Virus record (IMG/VR): IMGVR_UViG_3300013126_000031
Span: 1 to 64,000 of that record
DNA: 64,000 bases
Source of the DNA: a virus
Reading direction: 5' to 3' (one strand)
Made by a program: the position numbers and the translations under genes. Below are positions 36,968 to 46,334 of the stretch, one piece after another. The notes under the pieces were generated by a model. That model saw nothing but the letters and a program-made list of their open reading frames with translations, was not told where the DNA came from and searched no databases. Numbering within the stretch: the first letter of the stretch is position 1; each line of letters opens with the position of its first letter.

Positions 36968-38017
36968 CTAATTTGTTTTCTCGGTTTCAACCTTTTTATC
37001 TAATTTTTCTTTTAAATTGATGATAAGTGCTTTAGTGTCATCATCTATTTTTTTAGGTATATCAATTCCTAATGTTATTAGAATATCACCTCTATTTTCC
37101 CTACCATATTGTCTAGTTCCTTTAAACGGTATTCTAAGGTTAGAACCAACATCACTATGTTCTGGTATTGATATTCTTATTTTAGAACCTTCGATTGTAT
37201 CTATTTCTATTTTATCACCTAATATTAATTGTGGGTAACTTAATTTCAACGTCATTTTTAAATCAGCACCAGACCTTGTAAATATATCATGTTTTGTTTC
37301 ATGAACTCTTATGTGTAAATCACCTTCCTTACCACCTTTAACCCCATGACCTTTACCTTGCATAATAAAAGTCATACCATCCATCACTCCAGATGGTACT
37401 TCAACTTCAACGGTTTCTGTGTTATCAACAACACCGTTTCCATTACATGTTTTACAAGCTTTGGTATAAGATTTACCTAACCCATCACAAGCTTGACAAG
37501 TTACCATTTGTTGAATAATACCCATAGGTGTTTTTATAACATTTATTGAAACACCAGAACCGTTACAAACACTACATTGTGTCACATCTTCACCGCCATG
37601 TCCATCACACGTCTTACAACTAACTTTTCTAGTGTATTTGTATGTTTTTTTAACACCGTTAAACGTTTCCTCTAATGTTAATTTTAAAACTAATGACATA
37701 TCGGAACCAACCCTAATTTGGGGTTCGCTATGGTATCCACCAAAACCACCACCGAACCCATTTCCAAAAGGGTTTCTAAAACCACCAAAAGGGTTTCCAC
37801 CTTGCTGTGGACCAGAGTGACCAAATCTATCATAATTAGCCTTCTTATCGCTATCTGATAATGTTTCGTATGCTTCTGATATTTCCTTGAATTTTTGCTC
37901 ATCACCACCTTTATCTGGGTGATATTCTTTTGCTAGTTTTCTATATGCTTTTTTTATTTCGTCTGGACTAGCACCTTTCTTGATACCTAATACATCGTAA
38001 TAATCCCTTTTACTCAT
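36968..38017 (-). CDS. dnaJ: DnaJ co-chaperone
   Basis: 349 residues in full type I order: J-domain with YHPDKGGDE (HPD) at about 30-40, Gly/Phe region ([18 protein letters not shown]), four zinc-finger CxxCxG repeats (CKTCDG, CSVCNG, CQACDG, CKTCNG) and the C-terminal substrate domain. It would stimulate host DnaK. Expressed divergently from the gene at 38074. Confidence 0.95.
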   Translation of the reverse strand: MSKRDYYDVLGIKKGASPDEIKKAYRKLAKEYHPDKGGDEQKFKEISEAYETLSDSDKKANYDRFGHSGPQQGGNPFGGFRNPFGNGFGGGFGGYHSEPQIRVGSDMSLVLKLTLEETFNGVKKTYKYTRKVSCKTCDGHGGEDVTQCSVCNGSGVSINVIKTPMGIIQQMVTCQACDGLGKSYTKACKTCNGNGVVDNTETVEVEVPSGVMDGMTFIMQGKGHGVKGGKEGDLHIRVHETKHDIFTRSGADLKMTLKLSYPQLILGDKIEIDTIEGSKIRISIPEHSDVGSNLRIPFKGTRQYGRENRGDILITLGIDIPKKIDDDTKALIINLKEKLDKKVETEKTN

Positions 38018-38073
38018 ATTAATCTTTATTTTTTTACAATATTACGTATTTTTATTATTAATTTCAAGTGTTT

Positions 38074-38727
38074 ATGATTTATAGAGTGATTTTAACATCA
38101 AATGGGGAATATAAGAAAACGTTATACAAATGCAAAACAAAAGAATCTGTTTTCTTAAAATACCATAAGTTGAGAGAAGATAATGATATTTTATTTCCAA
38201 AAAAGTTTTTAAACACAAATGGTATTAGACCAGTGAGATATGAGATATGTGTTATTAAACCAACAGAAGAAACTGATACATTTAGATTATTGAGGGATGA
38301 GTATGGTAAACTATACACTGAAAAACCTCTAGGTGATTGGACTATATTAGCTTCTGATGAATATAATCTAGAGGAAACGTTTTATATCTATGGTCATGAA
38401 TCAGAAGAACGTCCAACGATTAGAGAAGTTGTCAAAAGACTTATGATTGGTGCCCATTCAAAGAAAATGGTTAAACAAATTATTGTTGTTCATAATAAAT
38501 TATTAATTTACAGTGAAGACCAATTTGATATGATAATTTGTAAAAACTTAGAAGAAGCTCAAAGACTACACCATACTTTGGCTAGAATAGCCAAAAAACA
38601 AAAGATAAAAAGTTTGTTATTCATGGGTACAGCCACACCAGCCAATATCGGTAGAATGTATGATGTCATACATGAAGAAACTGGTTGGCCATACACAAAA
38701 ATAAGAAGGACTAGTACTAGGCCTTAA
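38074..38727 (+). CDS. Conserved phage hypothetical, 217 aa
   Basis: ATG at 38074 (MIYRVILTSNGEYKKTLYKC) is preferred to a GTG 6 nt upstream. It ends SLLFMGTATPANIGRMYDVI and a basic tail. The sequence suggests a nucleic-acid binding alpha/beta protein. One of few plus-strand genes; convergent by 4 nt with the gene at 38724. Function unknown. Confidence 0.65.
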   Translation: MIYRVILTSNGEYKKTLYKCKTKESVFLKYHKLREDNDILFPKKFLNTNGIRPVRYEICVIKPTEETDTFRLLRDEYGKLYTEKPLGDWTILASDEYNLEETFYIYGHESEERPTIREVVKRLMIGAHSKKMVKQIIVVHNKLLIYSEDQFDMIICKNLEEAQRLHHTLARIAKKQKIKSLLFMGTATPANIGRMYDVIHEETGWPYTKIRRTSTRP

Positions 38728-39098
38728 TCACGTGTTTCAGTCACAAAATCAATAAGGATTTCACCAATATTTTCATCAACACCTTTTTGATAAACAAATA
38801 CTTTATTTTCTGGTAGCGTTGCATCTAAATTTACTGGATACCTAAGACTTACAAATGTTACACCTTCTTTTTCTGTGTTAAATGGTATTTCCTTTATCAA
38901 GATATCAAATAATGTAGGGTGAACTGATATACCAATTTCAGCATTTTCATCTAACACCTTTATTTGTATTGCTAAAAAATTAACTTTAGTAACAAATGTA
39001 CTGTTCCAATCTTTTTGCATAGTATCACGGTTTGGGATTATATCTAAATAATCTTTCCAACCGTAGTAATTCCATTTTTCCTTCCATTTAGTTTCCAT
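38724..39098 (-). CDS. Hypothetical protein, 124 aa
   Basis: METKWKEKWNYYGWKDYLDI, beta-rich after residue 30. No family recognised. Start lies 2 nt from the stop of the preceding gene. Confidence 0.6.
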   Translation of the reverse strand: METKWKEKWNYYGWKDYLDIIPNRDTMQKDWNSTFVTKVNFLAIQIKVLDENAEIGISVHPTLFDILIKEIPFNTEKEGVTFVSLRYPVNLDATLPENKVFVYQKGVDENIGEILIDFVTETRD

Positions 39099-39100
39099 AC

Positions 39101-39292
39101 TTAATCCAAATATAGTTTTTCTAAGTTTCTAACCAAAACATCTAATCTAGCATTATTTCTATCAATGATTTCTTGTTTGTCTTGTGGTATGTTGAAAACA
39201 TACTCTGATTTTATTTTAGATATTTCTCTTTGTAGTCGGTCACTTTCTCTGATATAATCATCATATAACCTTGCTTTGTCTTCTCTAGTCAT
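39101..39292 (-). CDS. Small coiled-coil protein, 63 aa
   Basis: Start at 39292 (MTREDKARLYDDYIRESDRL), overlapping the upstream stop by 8 nt. A charged helix probably forming a coiled coil. Confidence 0.6.
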   Translation of the reverse strand: MTREDKARLYDDYIRESDRLQREISKIKSEYVFNIPQDKQEIIDRNNARLDVLVRNLEKLYLD

Positions 39293-39644
39293 TACATTTA
39301 CATTTACCGCCTGGATTATTACCACAGTCACATGGTTTTTCAATTACTTCTTCAATTTCTATTTCTTCGTCTTCTAAACCTAAATCCTCACCAACAGAAA
39401 AGCTTTTCTTTATATCTTCAACCATTTCGTTTATTTTAGCCATATCTGGTTCAGACACTATCATTGGATTGATACACTCAACTCTTTCCTCCCCTTGTGT
39501 TGGGATAAAGAAAGCCATTGCGTTTGCATTTTTATGTGCTAACATATTATTTACTGAATCAGCAAATGGTTGAATTATTTCTTTGATTTTCATCATTTCA
39601 GCGTCCAAATAGAACACAATTATTAATGGGTAATTTTCTTTCAT
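39285..39644 (-). CDS. Hypothetical protein with C-terminal Cys cluster
   Basis: 119 residues, MKENYPLIIVFYLDAEMMKI. The end reads PCDCGNNPGGKCKCND, a short metal-binding type cluster after an acidic stretch. Overlaps both neighbours. Confidence 0.65.
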   Translation of the reverse strand: MKENYPLIIVFYLDAEMMKIKEIIQPFADSVNNMLAHKNANAMAFFIPTQGEERVECINPMIVSEPDMAKINEMVEDIKKSFSVGEDLGLEDEEIEIEEVIEKPCDCGNNPGGKCKCND

Positions 39645-39916
39645 TGTTTAATTTTTAAGTATTCCAAAAATGTTACTTCTTGAATTATTTCTTTCTTATC
39701 TATTTTACTAAGTGTTTCGTTATTAATAAAATGTTCAATAATAAGTTCGTTGATTCTAGCTTCTTTGTTTTGTTCACCATATTCAGTAAACCCATGTAAA
39801 ACAATATCACCACCACCTTGATTTAAAATTAAATAAATTAGATACTCTGAAACTAGTTTATCACCAAACATACTACTTTTTAATTTGTCGATTTCTTTTA
39901 CAACAATTCTTTTCAT
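39641..39916 (-). CDS. Hypothetical protein, 91 aa
   Basis: MKRIVVKEIDKLKSSMFGDK, helical. First gene of a five-gene overlapping set (39916 to 38724). No motif recognised. Confidence 0.6.
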   Translation of the reverse strand: MKRIVVKEIDKLKSSMFGDKLVSEYLIYLILNQGGGDIVLHGFTEYGEQNKEARINELIIEHFINNETLSKIDKKEIIQEVTFLEYLKIKQ

Positions 39917-39996
39917 TCTATATTCTTTAAATATGTGTTATTTTTAAATGTTAATTAAGTTTATCGATTTTTTTTAATATAGTAAAGTATAAAAAC

Positions 39997-40025
39997 AAAA
40001 AAAGGACCCAAAATGAGTCCTTTTT
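39997..40025 (-). terminator. Terminator after hairpin RNA
   Basis: Minus-strand AAAAAGGACTCA-TTT-TGGGTCCTTTTTTT. Confidence 0.88.
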
Positions 40026-40165
40026 AATTGGTGTTTGTAACAAAATGCGGAGGTAGTTTCAATTCTAAACCTTATAAAGAACCCCAGTTTTAGTGACGTG
40101 GTTCACAATTAAGCCACATCTGGTTTTGATAGACTGGAAACTATGCTGTCTGAACTATATTAATT
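40026..40165 (-). ncRNA. Hairpin RNA next to DUF2828/Ro-like gene
   Basis: TAGTTTC (about 40137-40143) pairs with GAAACTA (40054-40060), and inside AACCAG pairs with CTGG-GG-TT and GTGG with CCAC, giving one long interrupted hairpin. It is closed by its own terminator and is separated from the upstream gene by another terminator. Long hairpin RNAs beside Ro-type genes are known as Y RNAs, so a Y-like role is inferred. A clear -7 box for it was not found. Confidence 0.5.
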
Positions 40166-40221
40166 GTATAAATTTTTTTAAGTTGCAGAAAGCATTTTTC
40201 TATACAAACATTTGAAGAAAA

Positions 40222-40243
40222 TTGGGGCTTTTACACCCCAACT
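40222..40243 (-). terminator. Terminator after DUF2828/vWA gene
   Basis: Minus-strand TTGGGGTGTAAAAGCCCCAA followed by TTTTCTTC. Confidence 0.8.
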
Positions 40244-40245
40244 TC

Positions 40246-41685
40246 TTAGATTGTTACTGGTGAGTAACGCTCAGAGTTGATGACACTCAACATCATTGAT
40301 ATTGGTGATAAATCTCTTCCAGCTAACAAGTTTGTTAATAAAGAAGGTGAAAAACCACTAACTAAACAAGTACCATTCGTGTCAAAGTGTACTGGCTTGT
40401 TGTTATCGCCTCTTGATTGGATGTTCCAATATACAACTTTTGGTGTTTTGTATCCAGCCTCAGCGTACATTGACTCAATCATTTTTTGAGCAGTTGGGTT
40501 CCAACCTCTACCTCTTACAGCAGAATTGAACTCCATGTCAGACAAGATTAAAATCATTGTCGGCATCTCTGATTGTGGCACGTTAGACTCTTTAGCTTTT
40601 TTAAGGATTAACTTAAATACAGCTTCCAAGTTTGTTGACATATCCCAATCAGCTCTTTGAAGTTGGTTGTAACGCTCGTTCAAGCTACCTTTCAAGATTT
40701 GTAATTTTGGACTTTCAGAGAAAGTCACAAAAGCATCTTGGAAAGGACCTACGTTTCTTTCAGAGATGTATAATCCCAAAGAGATTGCTACATCCATACA
40801 AGTAACGTTAGGGTTACCACCAGCTGGGCATGACATTGACCCAGAAACGTCAACTACTGGTAATACATACTCTTCGTTAGTAGCCATGTAGTTTGGTAAT
40901 GCTTTCCATTGCTCGTTAGCACCTCTAGCATTACCATACTTCAAGTTTTTTACAATGTCATATGGGTACACCGCTCCAGCGTTAATCTTAGTTTCACCTT
41001 TTTCAAGAGAAGCTAAATAAGCTTGGAATCTCTCTAAGTCGTTCTTAGAGAACGCTTTCATGTAGTCACTCATTGCTTTTGATGGCAATTTAGAGTACTC
41101 AATCTTAGAGTATTCTCTAGCACACATTAATTGCTCAACTGTGTTAGAGTTTTCTGACAATAACTTACGGTATTGTTTTGGTGTAAGACCCAAATGTTTT
41201 CTCAACACATTTGCCCATCTTTTTTTCTCACGGTTAGATACGTTTGGACGTGGCATCCATTTAGCTGCTAATCCATCTTTTCTATCTAACGCATCAGAGA
41301 TTAAGTTCAACGCTTTAGTTTGCAATGGTGTACCAACAAGAGTTAGTAAATCATCCCAACGACCATACTCGTTGAACAAATGTAAGTTCTTACCTAAAGT
41401 CTCAGTACGGTTTTCAGCCAAGTACGCAACAATATCTCTAAAGATTTGTCTTTCTCCAGCTCCACCTCTGATATCACGAGCCCAAAATAACAATTTCATT
41501 GCATGTAACGGGTTCTCAGCAAATGCTTTCGTAAAAGCATTGATAAGTCTTTGCTTATCTTGACCTCTCATCGCACCAATTTGGAAGAATAAATCTACAC
41601 AGTGGTTCAAAGATGATGAGTTTGTTGCCATTCCGTTTTCAGTTAACGAATCTGCTGTTTGCATTGCTTTTAAAAATGTGCTCAT
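40246..41685 (-). CDS. DUF2828/TROVE-like helical repeat plus vWA protein (Ro-like)
   Basis: 479 residues. The N-terminal 270 are helical repeats with ALKLLFWARDIRGG-type sequence (MKLLFWARDIRGGAGERQIF) and LFNEYGRWDDLLTL, as in DUF2828 and related Ro60/TROVE proteins. The C-terminal 200 form a vWA domain with MIDAS motif PVVDVSGSMS. Ro proteins bind Y RNA and misfolded RNAs and work with exonucleases. Strong host-type promoter at 41720-41752. Confidence 0.8.
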   Translation of the reverse strand: MSTFLKAMQTADSLTENGMATNSSSLNHCVDLFFQIGAMRGQDKQRLINAFTKAFAENPLHAMKLLFWARDIRGGAGERQIFRDIVAYLAENRTETLGKNLHLFNEYGRWDDLLTLVGTPLQTKALNLISDALDRKDGLAAKWMPRPNVSNREKKRWANVLRKHLGLTPKQYRKLLSENSNTVEQLMCAREYSKIEYSKLPSKAMSDYMKAFSKNDLERFQAYLASLEKGETKINAGAVYPYDIVKNLKYGNARGANEQWKALPNYMATNEEYVLPVVDVSGSMSCPAGGNPNVTCMDVAISLGLYISERNVGPFQDAFVTFSESPKLQILKGSLNERYNQLQRADWDMSTNLEAVFKLILKKAKESNVPQSEMPTMILILSDMEFNSAVRGRGWNPTAQKMIESMYAEAGYKTPKVVYWNIQSRGDNNKPVHFDTNGTCLVSGFSPSLLTNLLAGRDLSPISMMLSVINSERYSPVTI

Positions 41686-41719
41686 AAATTTTAGTTTTTA
41701 AGATTAATAATTAAGTGTT

Positions 41720-41752
41720 GCAAATGTACTAACTATTTTTTGTTTTTGCAAC
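41720..41752 (-). promoter_or_regulatory. Host-type promoter of Ro-like gene
   Basis: TTGCAA near 41747 and TACATTTGC (-7) at 41720-41728 on the minus strand. Confidence 0.65.
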
Positions 41753-41804
41753 TTTTTTTTAAAAAATTTTTAAATTATTTTTTACTTTATTGATTTTCAG
41801 TTAA

Positions 41805-42323
41805 TTAAAGTTTAGTAAACCAAGCTTTTACTGTCATAGTAGTATTTTGTATGTTTGTAAATTCAGCATTGGCAATAAAACCATCACTAACAAAATAATA
41901 CCCAACTTGTGCACTATAATGACTCCCACCAAATGGTGCAAAATAATATAATGCCAATGTTTTATTTGTACTACCAGCACTACTACTTAATTGGTATGGT
42001 CTTATAGCCCCATTATTTAAAGTATAATTAGTATTACCAACAAATCTAATCGTATCGTTAGGATAAGATGTGGCAAATGCTGTAACCACTTTTGTTAATA
42101 CCCATGTAGTTCCATATAAATCATTATTTTGATTGGGGCTCCAATTTGGTAATGTTCCACCATTACCATATTGCCAAACCCATGTTGTTGTATCTTCTGG
42201 TGGGTCTACATTAGGGTTATAATTTCCAGGTGTTATCGGTTCTTTTTTACATGATGCCAACAACAAACACGTTAAAAAACTAATCAAGATAATTATTAAT
42301 GATGTTTTAGTAATCTTATCCAT
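41805..42323 (-). CDS. Lipoprotein of Bacteroidota type
   Basis: Signal peptide with lipobox LLLASC followed by KKEPITPGNY. The mature part is a beta-rich domain with aromatic residues (YGTTWVLTKVV). It should reach the outer membrane of the host, where it could act in superinfection exclusion. Host-type -7 box near 42341-42350. No family recognised. Confidence 0.75.
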   Translation of the reverse strand: MDKITKTSLIIILISFLTCLLLASCKKEPITPGNYNPNVDPPEDTTTWVWQYGNGGTLPNWSPNQNNDLYGTTWVLTKVVTAFATSYPNDTIRFVGNTNYTLNNGAIRPYQLSSSAGSTNKTLALYYFAPFGGSHYSAQVGYYFVSDGFIANAEFTNIQNTTMTVKAWFTKL

Positions 42324-42359
42324 TTTTTTAATTTATAATACAAATGTAATAATAAATTT

Positions 42360-42968
42360 TTAATCCACCAAATTTTTTACGAAATTTTTTACATATTGTG
42401 TTCTATGATATTTGTTAGAACCATTTTTCTTCAACGCTTCAATATGGTCTGGTGTTAAATAACCCTTGTTTTTACACCAATTATACTCTGGATGCAATAA
42501 ATGTAATTTACACATATATTCGTCACGTCTAACTTTAGCAACAATAGCGGCTGCTGCGATGCATGTGTAAGTATCATCACCTTTTGGCACAAGAGTTACT
42601 TCTGGGTCTTGTTCACGTTCATTCCATACCGTACCATCAATAAGAATGTGGTCTGGTTTAACTGTTAATTCATCAATACATTTATACATAGTGTTAAATG
42701 TTGATGGGTTAATACCTATTTCATTGATTTCTTTTACTGAACCAGCATGACATGATACAGCCACAGCATTAGCCATAATAAGGTCATACGCTTCTTTTCT
42801 TTGTTTTTCAGATAGTTTCTTTGAATCTCTTATCAATGGAGAGTTAAACCCTTTTGGTAATATTACAGCAGCTGTTACCACTGGACCAGCACCACACCCT
42901 CTACCAACTTCATCTAAACCAGCGACATATTGGTGTGTTCCGTATTCTTCTAATAATTTTTTACCCAT
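42360..42968 (-). CDS. rnhB: Ribonuclease HII
   Basis: Start at 42968 (MGKKLLEEYGTHQYVAGLDE). VAGLDEVGRGCGAGPVV, RDSKKLSEKQR, ILIDGTVW and AAAAIVAKVRRDEYM are the four RNase HII motifs with the D-E-D-D residues. It removes RNA primers or ribonucleotides from DNA. Promoter -7 box at about 42981-42990. Confidence 0.95.
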   Translation of the reverse strand: MGKKLLEEYGTHQYVAGLDEVGRGCGAGPVVTAAVILPKGFNSPLIRDSKKLSEKQRKEAYDLIMANAVAVSCHAGSVKEINEIGINPSTFNTMYKCIDELTVKPDHILIDGTVWNEREQDPEVTLVPKGDDTYTCIAAAAIVAKVRRDEYMCKLHLLHPEYNWCKNKGYLTPDHIEALKKNGSNKYHRTQYVKNFVKNLVD

Positions 42969-43015
42969 ACATTTTTTTTTACAAATGTACAAATTTTAAA
43001 GTTAAATACAAATAT

Positions 43016-43243
43016 TTATTCAGTTTTTTTGATAAATCTAACTAAGATTCCACCTAACTCAACCTCAAATTCATCAGTATATATACACGGTTCAGTCATA
43101 GGGTTAGATTTGTAAAACAATTCTTCAGTTGTTTTTTTATGGTTTTTTTCATCTAAATAATATACTAAAACTAAACCATCTTTTATGATGTTTTCATTAT
43201 TATATATTTCAGATATTGTTTCTATTAATTCTTGATATCTCAT
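43016..43243 (-). CDS. Hypothetical protein, 75 aa
   Basis: MRYQELIETISEIYNNENII, small acidic alpha/beta protein. It follows the gene at 43245 by 1 nt. No family recognised. Confidence 0.6.
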   Translation of the reverse strand: MRYQELIETISEIYNNENIIKDGLVLVYYLDEKNHKKTTEELFYKSNPMTEPCIYTDEFEVELGGILVRFIKKTE

Positions 43244-43244
43244 A

Positions 43245-43463
43245 TTATAACGTTCTAAAAATTTTTTTAAAGAAATTTGAAACCTTTTTATACCATGGTT
43301 GTTTAAGTATTTTGACTTTGTTTGGGTTCTTTTTTATTTCATCACCTAAACCATTTTTTAAATCCCCAATAAATTTTTTCTTTCTAATTTCTGTCATAAA
43401 CATATCGGCTTTAATTTCATTTTCGATTTGTTTAATTTCTTTATCAATCATTTTATCATTCAT
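43245..43463 (-). CDS. Small charged protein, 72 aa
   Basis: MNDKMIDKEIKQIENEIKAD, a charged helix followed by a lysine-rich tail (WYKKVSNFFKKIFRTL). Overlaps the Nudix gene by 4 nt. Confidence 0.6.
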   Translation of the reverse strand: MNDKMIDKEIKQIENEIKADMFMTEIRKKKFIGDLKNGLGDEIKKNPNKVKILKQPWYKKVSNFFKKIFRTL

Positions 43464-44017
43464 ATCCTATTAATTTTTTCAGCTAAACCTTTATATAACG
43501 GTGTTGGTAATTTATTTTTAGAAAACCAACCATAGTTTAAATTTTCATGGTCTAATTTAGGGATAAATTCTGACATTGTAAACCCTTTATAATAGTGAAA
43601 ATTTCTATTTTTCTCTGGTATATATTCTGTTCTGTCGTATTCAAATTGAATTAACTTGTCAGCATCTATACTTAATTCTTCACCTATTTCTCTGATAAGT
43701 GTATCAACTGGTTTTTCACCTTCATCCATACCACCAGACATAAGAGCCCATTTAGGGCTAGGGTCATTTCTATAAAGTAAAAAAACACGATTAGTTGTTA
43801 AGCATTTAATTAATACACCAGCAACATTCTGTTCACCTTCCGATTCATTCAATGTTTCATCATCGTATGGTGGTTCATTATCGTGACCACATTTATGACA
43901 AACATATAAATCAGATTTGTCTGATTCTGAAGCGTTCCAATGCCAATCACAAGCTTCACACGTTATGGTGAAATCTTTTATCGCCTCTTTTAATAAATTC
44001 TTAATAAGTGTTTTCAT
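43460..44017 (-). CDS. Zinc-ribbon Nudix hydrolase
   Basis: Residues 20-45 are a zinc ribbon (CEACDWHW ... CHKCGHD), and residues 65-185 a Nudix domain with box SGGMDEGEKPVDTLIREIGE then ELSI. The first 13 residues, MKTLIKNLLKEAI, match the shared capsid-targeting type with LKE. A late-type box at 44030-44038 precedes it. A packaged Nudix enzyme acting early on capped or alarmone nucleotides is a possibility. Confidence 0.8.
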   Translation of the reverse strand: MKTLIKNLLKEAIKDFTITCEACDWHWNASESDKSDLYVCHKCGHDNEPPYDDETLNESEGEQNVAGVLIKCLTTNRVFLLYRNDPSPKWALMSGGMDEGEKPVDTLIREIGEELSIDADKLIQFEYDRTEYIPEKNRNFHYYKGFTMSEFIPKLDHENLNYGWFSKNKLPTPLYKGLAEKINRI

Positions 44018-44029
44018 ACTTCTTTTTAA

Positions 44030-44038
44030 TATAAATAT
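44030..44038 (-). promoter_or_regulatory. ATATTTATA late-type box
   Basis: Minus strand AATATTTATATTAAAAAG 12 nt before the Nudix start. Confidence 0.5.
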
Positions 44039-44079
44039 TGACTAAATGAATCATAATACGTATATTTAAACAAAAAACT

Positions 44080-44424
44080 ATGATTACATTAATTTTTATT
44101 CTTATTTGCTATGGTGCTTGTAATAACATGATATACGGTTCCGTATTTGAAGGTTGGAGAAGCTTTTTAGCAAAAATGGGTACTGGAGGTTACAGTATTC
44201 ATAAACTATTCACATGTTTTATGTGTTTAGGGACATGGATGGGGTTTGCCGTTTCTGGGATTATGTTTTATTTCGGATACAGTAAATTAACACCCATGGG
44301 TAGTTTAGGTGTTGATTCACCTTATTTACTCGTTTTCTTTAATGGTTTAATCTCTGCTGCTGGTGTTTGGTTGATACACACAGTACAAGAGGCGTTTGAA
44401 CGTGCTTTTGCCGAAAAAAAATGA
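44080..44424 (+). CDS. Small membrane protein (DUF1360-like)
   Basis: 114 residues, three hydrophobic segments (about 2-18, 45-65, 80-100), with FTCFMCLGTWMGF, which recalls small CxxC membrane proteins of phages and spores. Divergent from the Nudix gene, convergent to within 1 nt of the protease gene. Confidence 0.6.
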   Translation: MITLIFILICYGACNNMIYGSVFEGWRSFLAKMGTGGYSIHKLFTCFMCLGTWMGFAVSGIMFYFGYSKLTPMGSLGVDSPYLLVFFNGLISAAGVWLIHTVQEAFERAFAEKK

Positions 44425-45330
44425 TTAAACTTTGTATGGGACGTATCTAACCAACCTTTTCATGAATTTATCAAATAAGGTTGGTTTGGTAGCCCAATTT
44501 TGAGCGGTTGCAACGAATTGATAAAAGTTGTGTCTTAACCCTCTAAAATTTTTAGAACTTACACCATTTTCAGTAAACAATCTAATAACGCCATCACTAT
44601 AATACTCTTTATACAAAACATTTGCTGAAAATCCATTTTTCAAACTTTGTATAATATACCACAAACTTTTAATTAAATCATTTTTAGTTTCCTCATCAGT
44701 AACTAAATTTAAATTCTTAGTTATTGTTGTAATAAATTCATGTGAAAAAGCATCAAATTCATATGGTAATTTATCATATTCAATTTCTTTATCATTAAAA
44801 TTTTTCGCTATTTTTTTGTTCACAACTTTTGGGTCAGCAGCATGTATCAATTCATGTCTTATTGTTGATTCTAATTGATTCAAATTATTCATACTTAATT
44901 TAGCAACATTTATTGCTATACCATTGTTTTCAGTTTCAAAGTACGCTATATTGTTTGCGTTCTTATAATAGAAAAAACCAACCGATATTCTTTTGTTGCT
45001 ACCTCTTAAAGTTTTTACCTTATAAATTTTATAAAAGTCACCAGGTCTTACATAAGCACCAACAGTTTCAAAATTCTTATTAAATGTTTTAGTTTTATTA
45101 TCAACGATTTTAGGAAATATTTTTTTAATGGTGTTTTTTTCATCATTAGTCAACGATTGATGTTCACCTCGTTTAATTTTGTTTATACCACGATATAACG
45201 ATTTAACTATTGGAAAAACAACTGTACGAGTTATCTCATCAGCATCTGGTGAAACCCTATCAATAGTAATAATATTTGATTCGTCAACGTTTAGAACTTC
45301 TAAAAGTTTAGACTTAATAAAATCTTTCAT
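44425..45330 (-). CDS. Putative zinc metalloprotease, packaged type
   Basis: 301 residues with STIRHELIHAADPK, an HExxH zinc motif, in the middle. The N-terminus MKDFIKSKLLEVLNVDE is again of capsid-targeting type (LLE). A late-type box at 45341-45349 lies 11 nt upstream. A protease packaged in the virion and acting on entry is the working guess; the HExxH family is not identified. Confidence 0.65.
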   Translation of the reverse strand: MKDFIKSKLLEVLNVDESNIITIDRVSPDADEITRTVVFPIVKSLYRGINKIKRGEHQSLTNDEKNTIKKIFPKIVDNKTKTFNKNFETVGAYVRPGDFYKIYKVKTLRGSNKRISVGFFYYKNANNIAYFETENNGIAINVAKLSMNNLNQLESTIRHELIHAADPKVVNKKIAKNFNDKEIEYDKLPYEFDAFSHEFITTITKNLNLVTDEETKNDLIKSLWYIIQSLKNGFSANVLYKEYYSDGVIRLFTENGVSSKNFRGLRHNFYQFVATAQNWATKPTLFDKFMKRLVRYVPYKV

Positions 45331-45340
45331 TTGTTTTTAC

Positions 45341-45349
45341 TATAAATAT
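45341..45349 (-). promoter_or_regulatory. ATATTTATA late-type box
   Basis: Minus strand ATATTTATAGTAAAAAC before the metalloprotease gene. Confidence 0.5.
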
Positions 45350-45358
45350 TTTGAAAAA

Positions 45359-45383
45359 TAAAAAAGCCCTTTAAAAGGGCTTT
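45359..45383 (-). terminator. Terminator after gene 45411
   Basis: Minus-strand AAAGCCCTTTTAAAGGGCTTTTTT. Confidence 0.88.
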
Positions 45384-45410
45384 AATATTTTAATTTTAAT
45401 CACAATCGGG

Positions 45411-46094
45411 TTATCTTGGTGGTAATTCTACTTTAGAAGAAATGTTTTTTAGCTTGTCATTTTGTTTCTTAGCTTTTATCATTTCCATGTTTCTTTTAGC
45501 TCTTTCCTCTTCTTCAATCATTTCTAACTCTTCTTCAGAAAGTTCTATTGGAGTTCCGTTTTCATCTAAATATGTAGGTATTGATTGTTTAACATCAAAT
45601 TTTTCCTCACCAGAAGTTTGATATTCTTCAACATTTTCTGGGTACAAATTAGGTTGTGGTGTTTCAACAATCTCTTCCTCATAAGATTCATCAATATCAA
45701 CATCTACATCAAACTCATTTAATTTAGGAACTAAATCTTCTTCAGTAAAATTGAATTTCAATCGTTTTAGTTTATCTAACGTATGTTTTTTGAATAACTC
45801 TTTTAATTCATTTACCTTCTCACGAAGTAGTTCGTGTTTCTTTTCACGTTCAACGTTTATGTCTATTGTTTTTTTAACATAACCTAACAGCTCATCTAAA
45901 CCAACCCCTTCTATTTCGCTAAATAACATATAGTAATTCATTTCCTCATTACCTTTAACTTTTTTAACTCTAGGGTCTTCTGGCACCATCCAGCCTTCTT
46001 TAAACACCGCATCTACTAACGGTGTACCTTCTAAATAACGGATACCGATAACGTATGGTTGTAAAGAATCTAATGTTTTTTGTATATTTGACAT
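45411..46094 (-). CDS. Acidic coiled-coil protein, 227 aa
   Basis: MSNIQKTLDSLQPYVIGIRY; the C-terminal half is acidic with predicted coiled coil (LSEEELEMIEEEERAKRNME). It resembles phage scaffold or head-completion accessory proteins only in style. Last gene of a run from 47278 downward. Confidence 0.6.
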   Translation of the reverse strand: MSNIQKTLDSLQPYVIGIRYLEGTPLVDAVFKEGWMVPEDPRVKKVKGNEEMNYYMLFSEIEGVGLDELLGYVKKTIDINVEREKKHELLREKVNELKELFKKHTLDKLKRLKFNFTEEDLVPKLNEFDVDVDIDESYEEEIVETPQPNLYPENVEEYQTSGEEKFDVKQSIPTYLDENGTPIELSEEELEMIEEEERAKRNMEMIKAKKQNDKLKNISSKVELPPR

Positions 46095-46106
46095 ATGTTA
46101 AAGTCT

Positions 46107-46319
46107 TTAAATTGTTATGCCAGTAAAAATAGCAGATAAAATATATGCGATAGATATACCCAATAAATACAATGAAAGGTTTTCTATTTTGTATTTTTTA
46201 GGTTCTTCTTCTGTTGAAGTTAGAACTGCTTGTGAAAAATAAAAGACATGTCTTAATATATTCAAACACGACATAATAAACAACATTATCAATATTTTAT
46301 TAAGTATACCTATTAGCAT
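46107..46319 (-). CDS. Small two-TM membrane protein, 70 aa
   Basis: MLIGILNKILIMLFIMSCLN and SLYLLGISIAYILSAIF are two membrane helices separated by a short charged loop. Small T4-like membrane proteins of this sort are often unassigned. Function unknown. Confidence 0.6.
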   Translation of the reverse strand: MLIGILNKILIMLFIMSCLNILRHVFYFSQAVLTSTEEEPKKYKIENLSLYLLGISIAYILSAIFTGITI

Positions 46320-46334
46320 ATTTTTATTTTTTAA

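Noticed and set aside
38990-39005. Host-type -7 box ACAAATGTA inside gene 38724
   Set aside because: No suitable -33 box and no start codon follow; probably chance in coding sequence.
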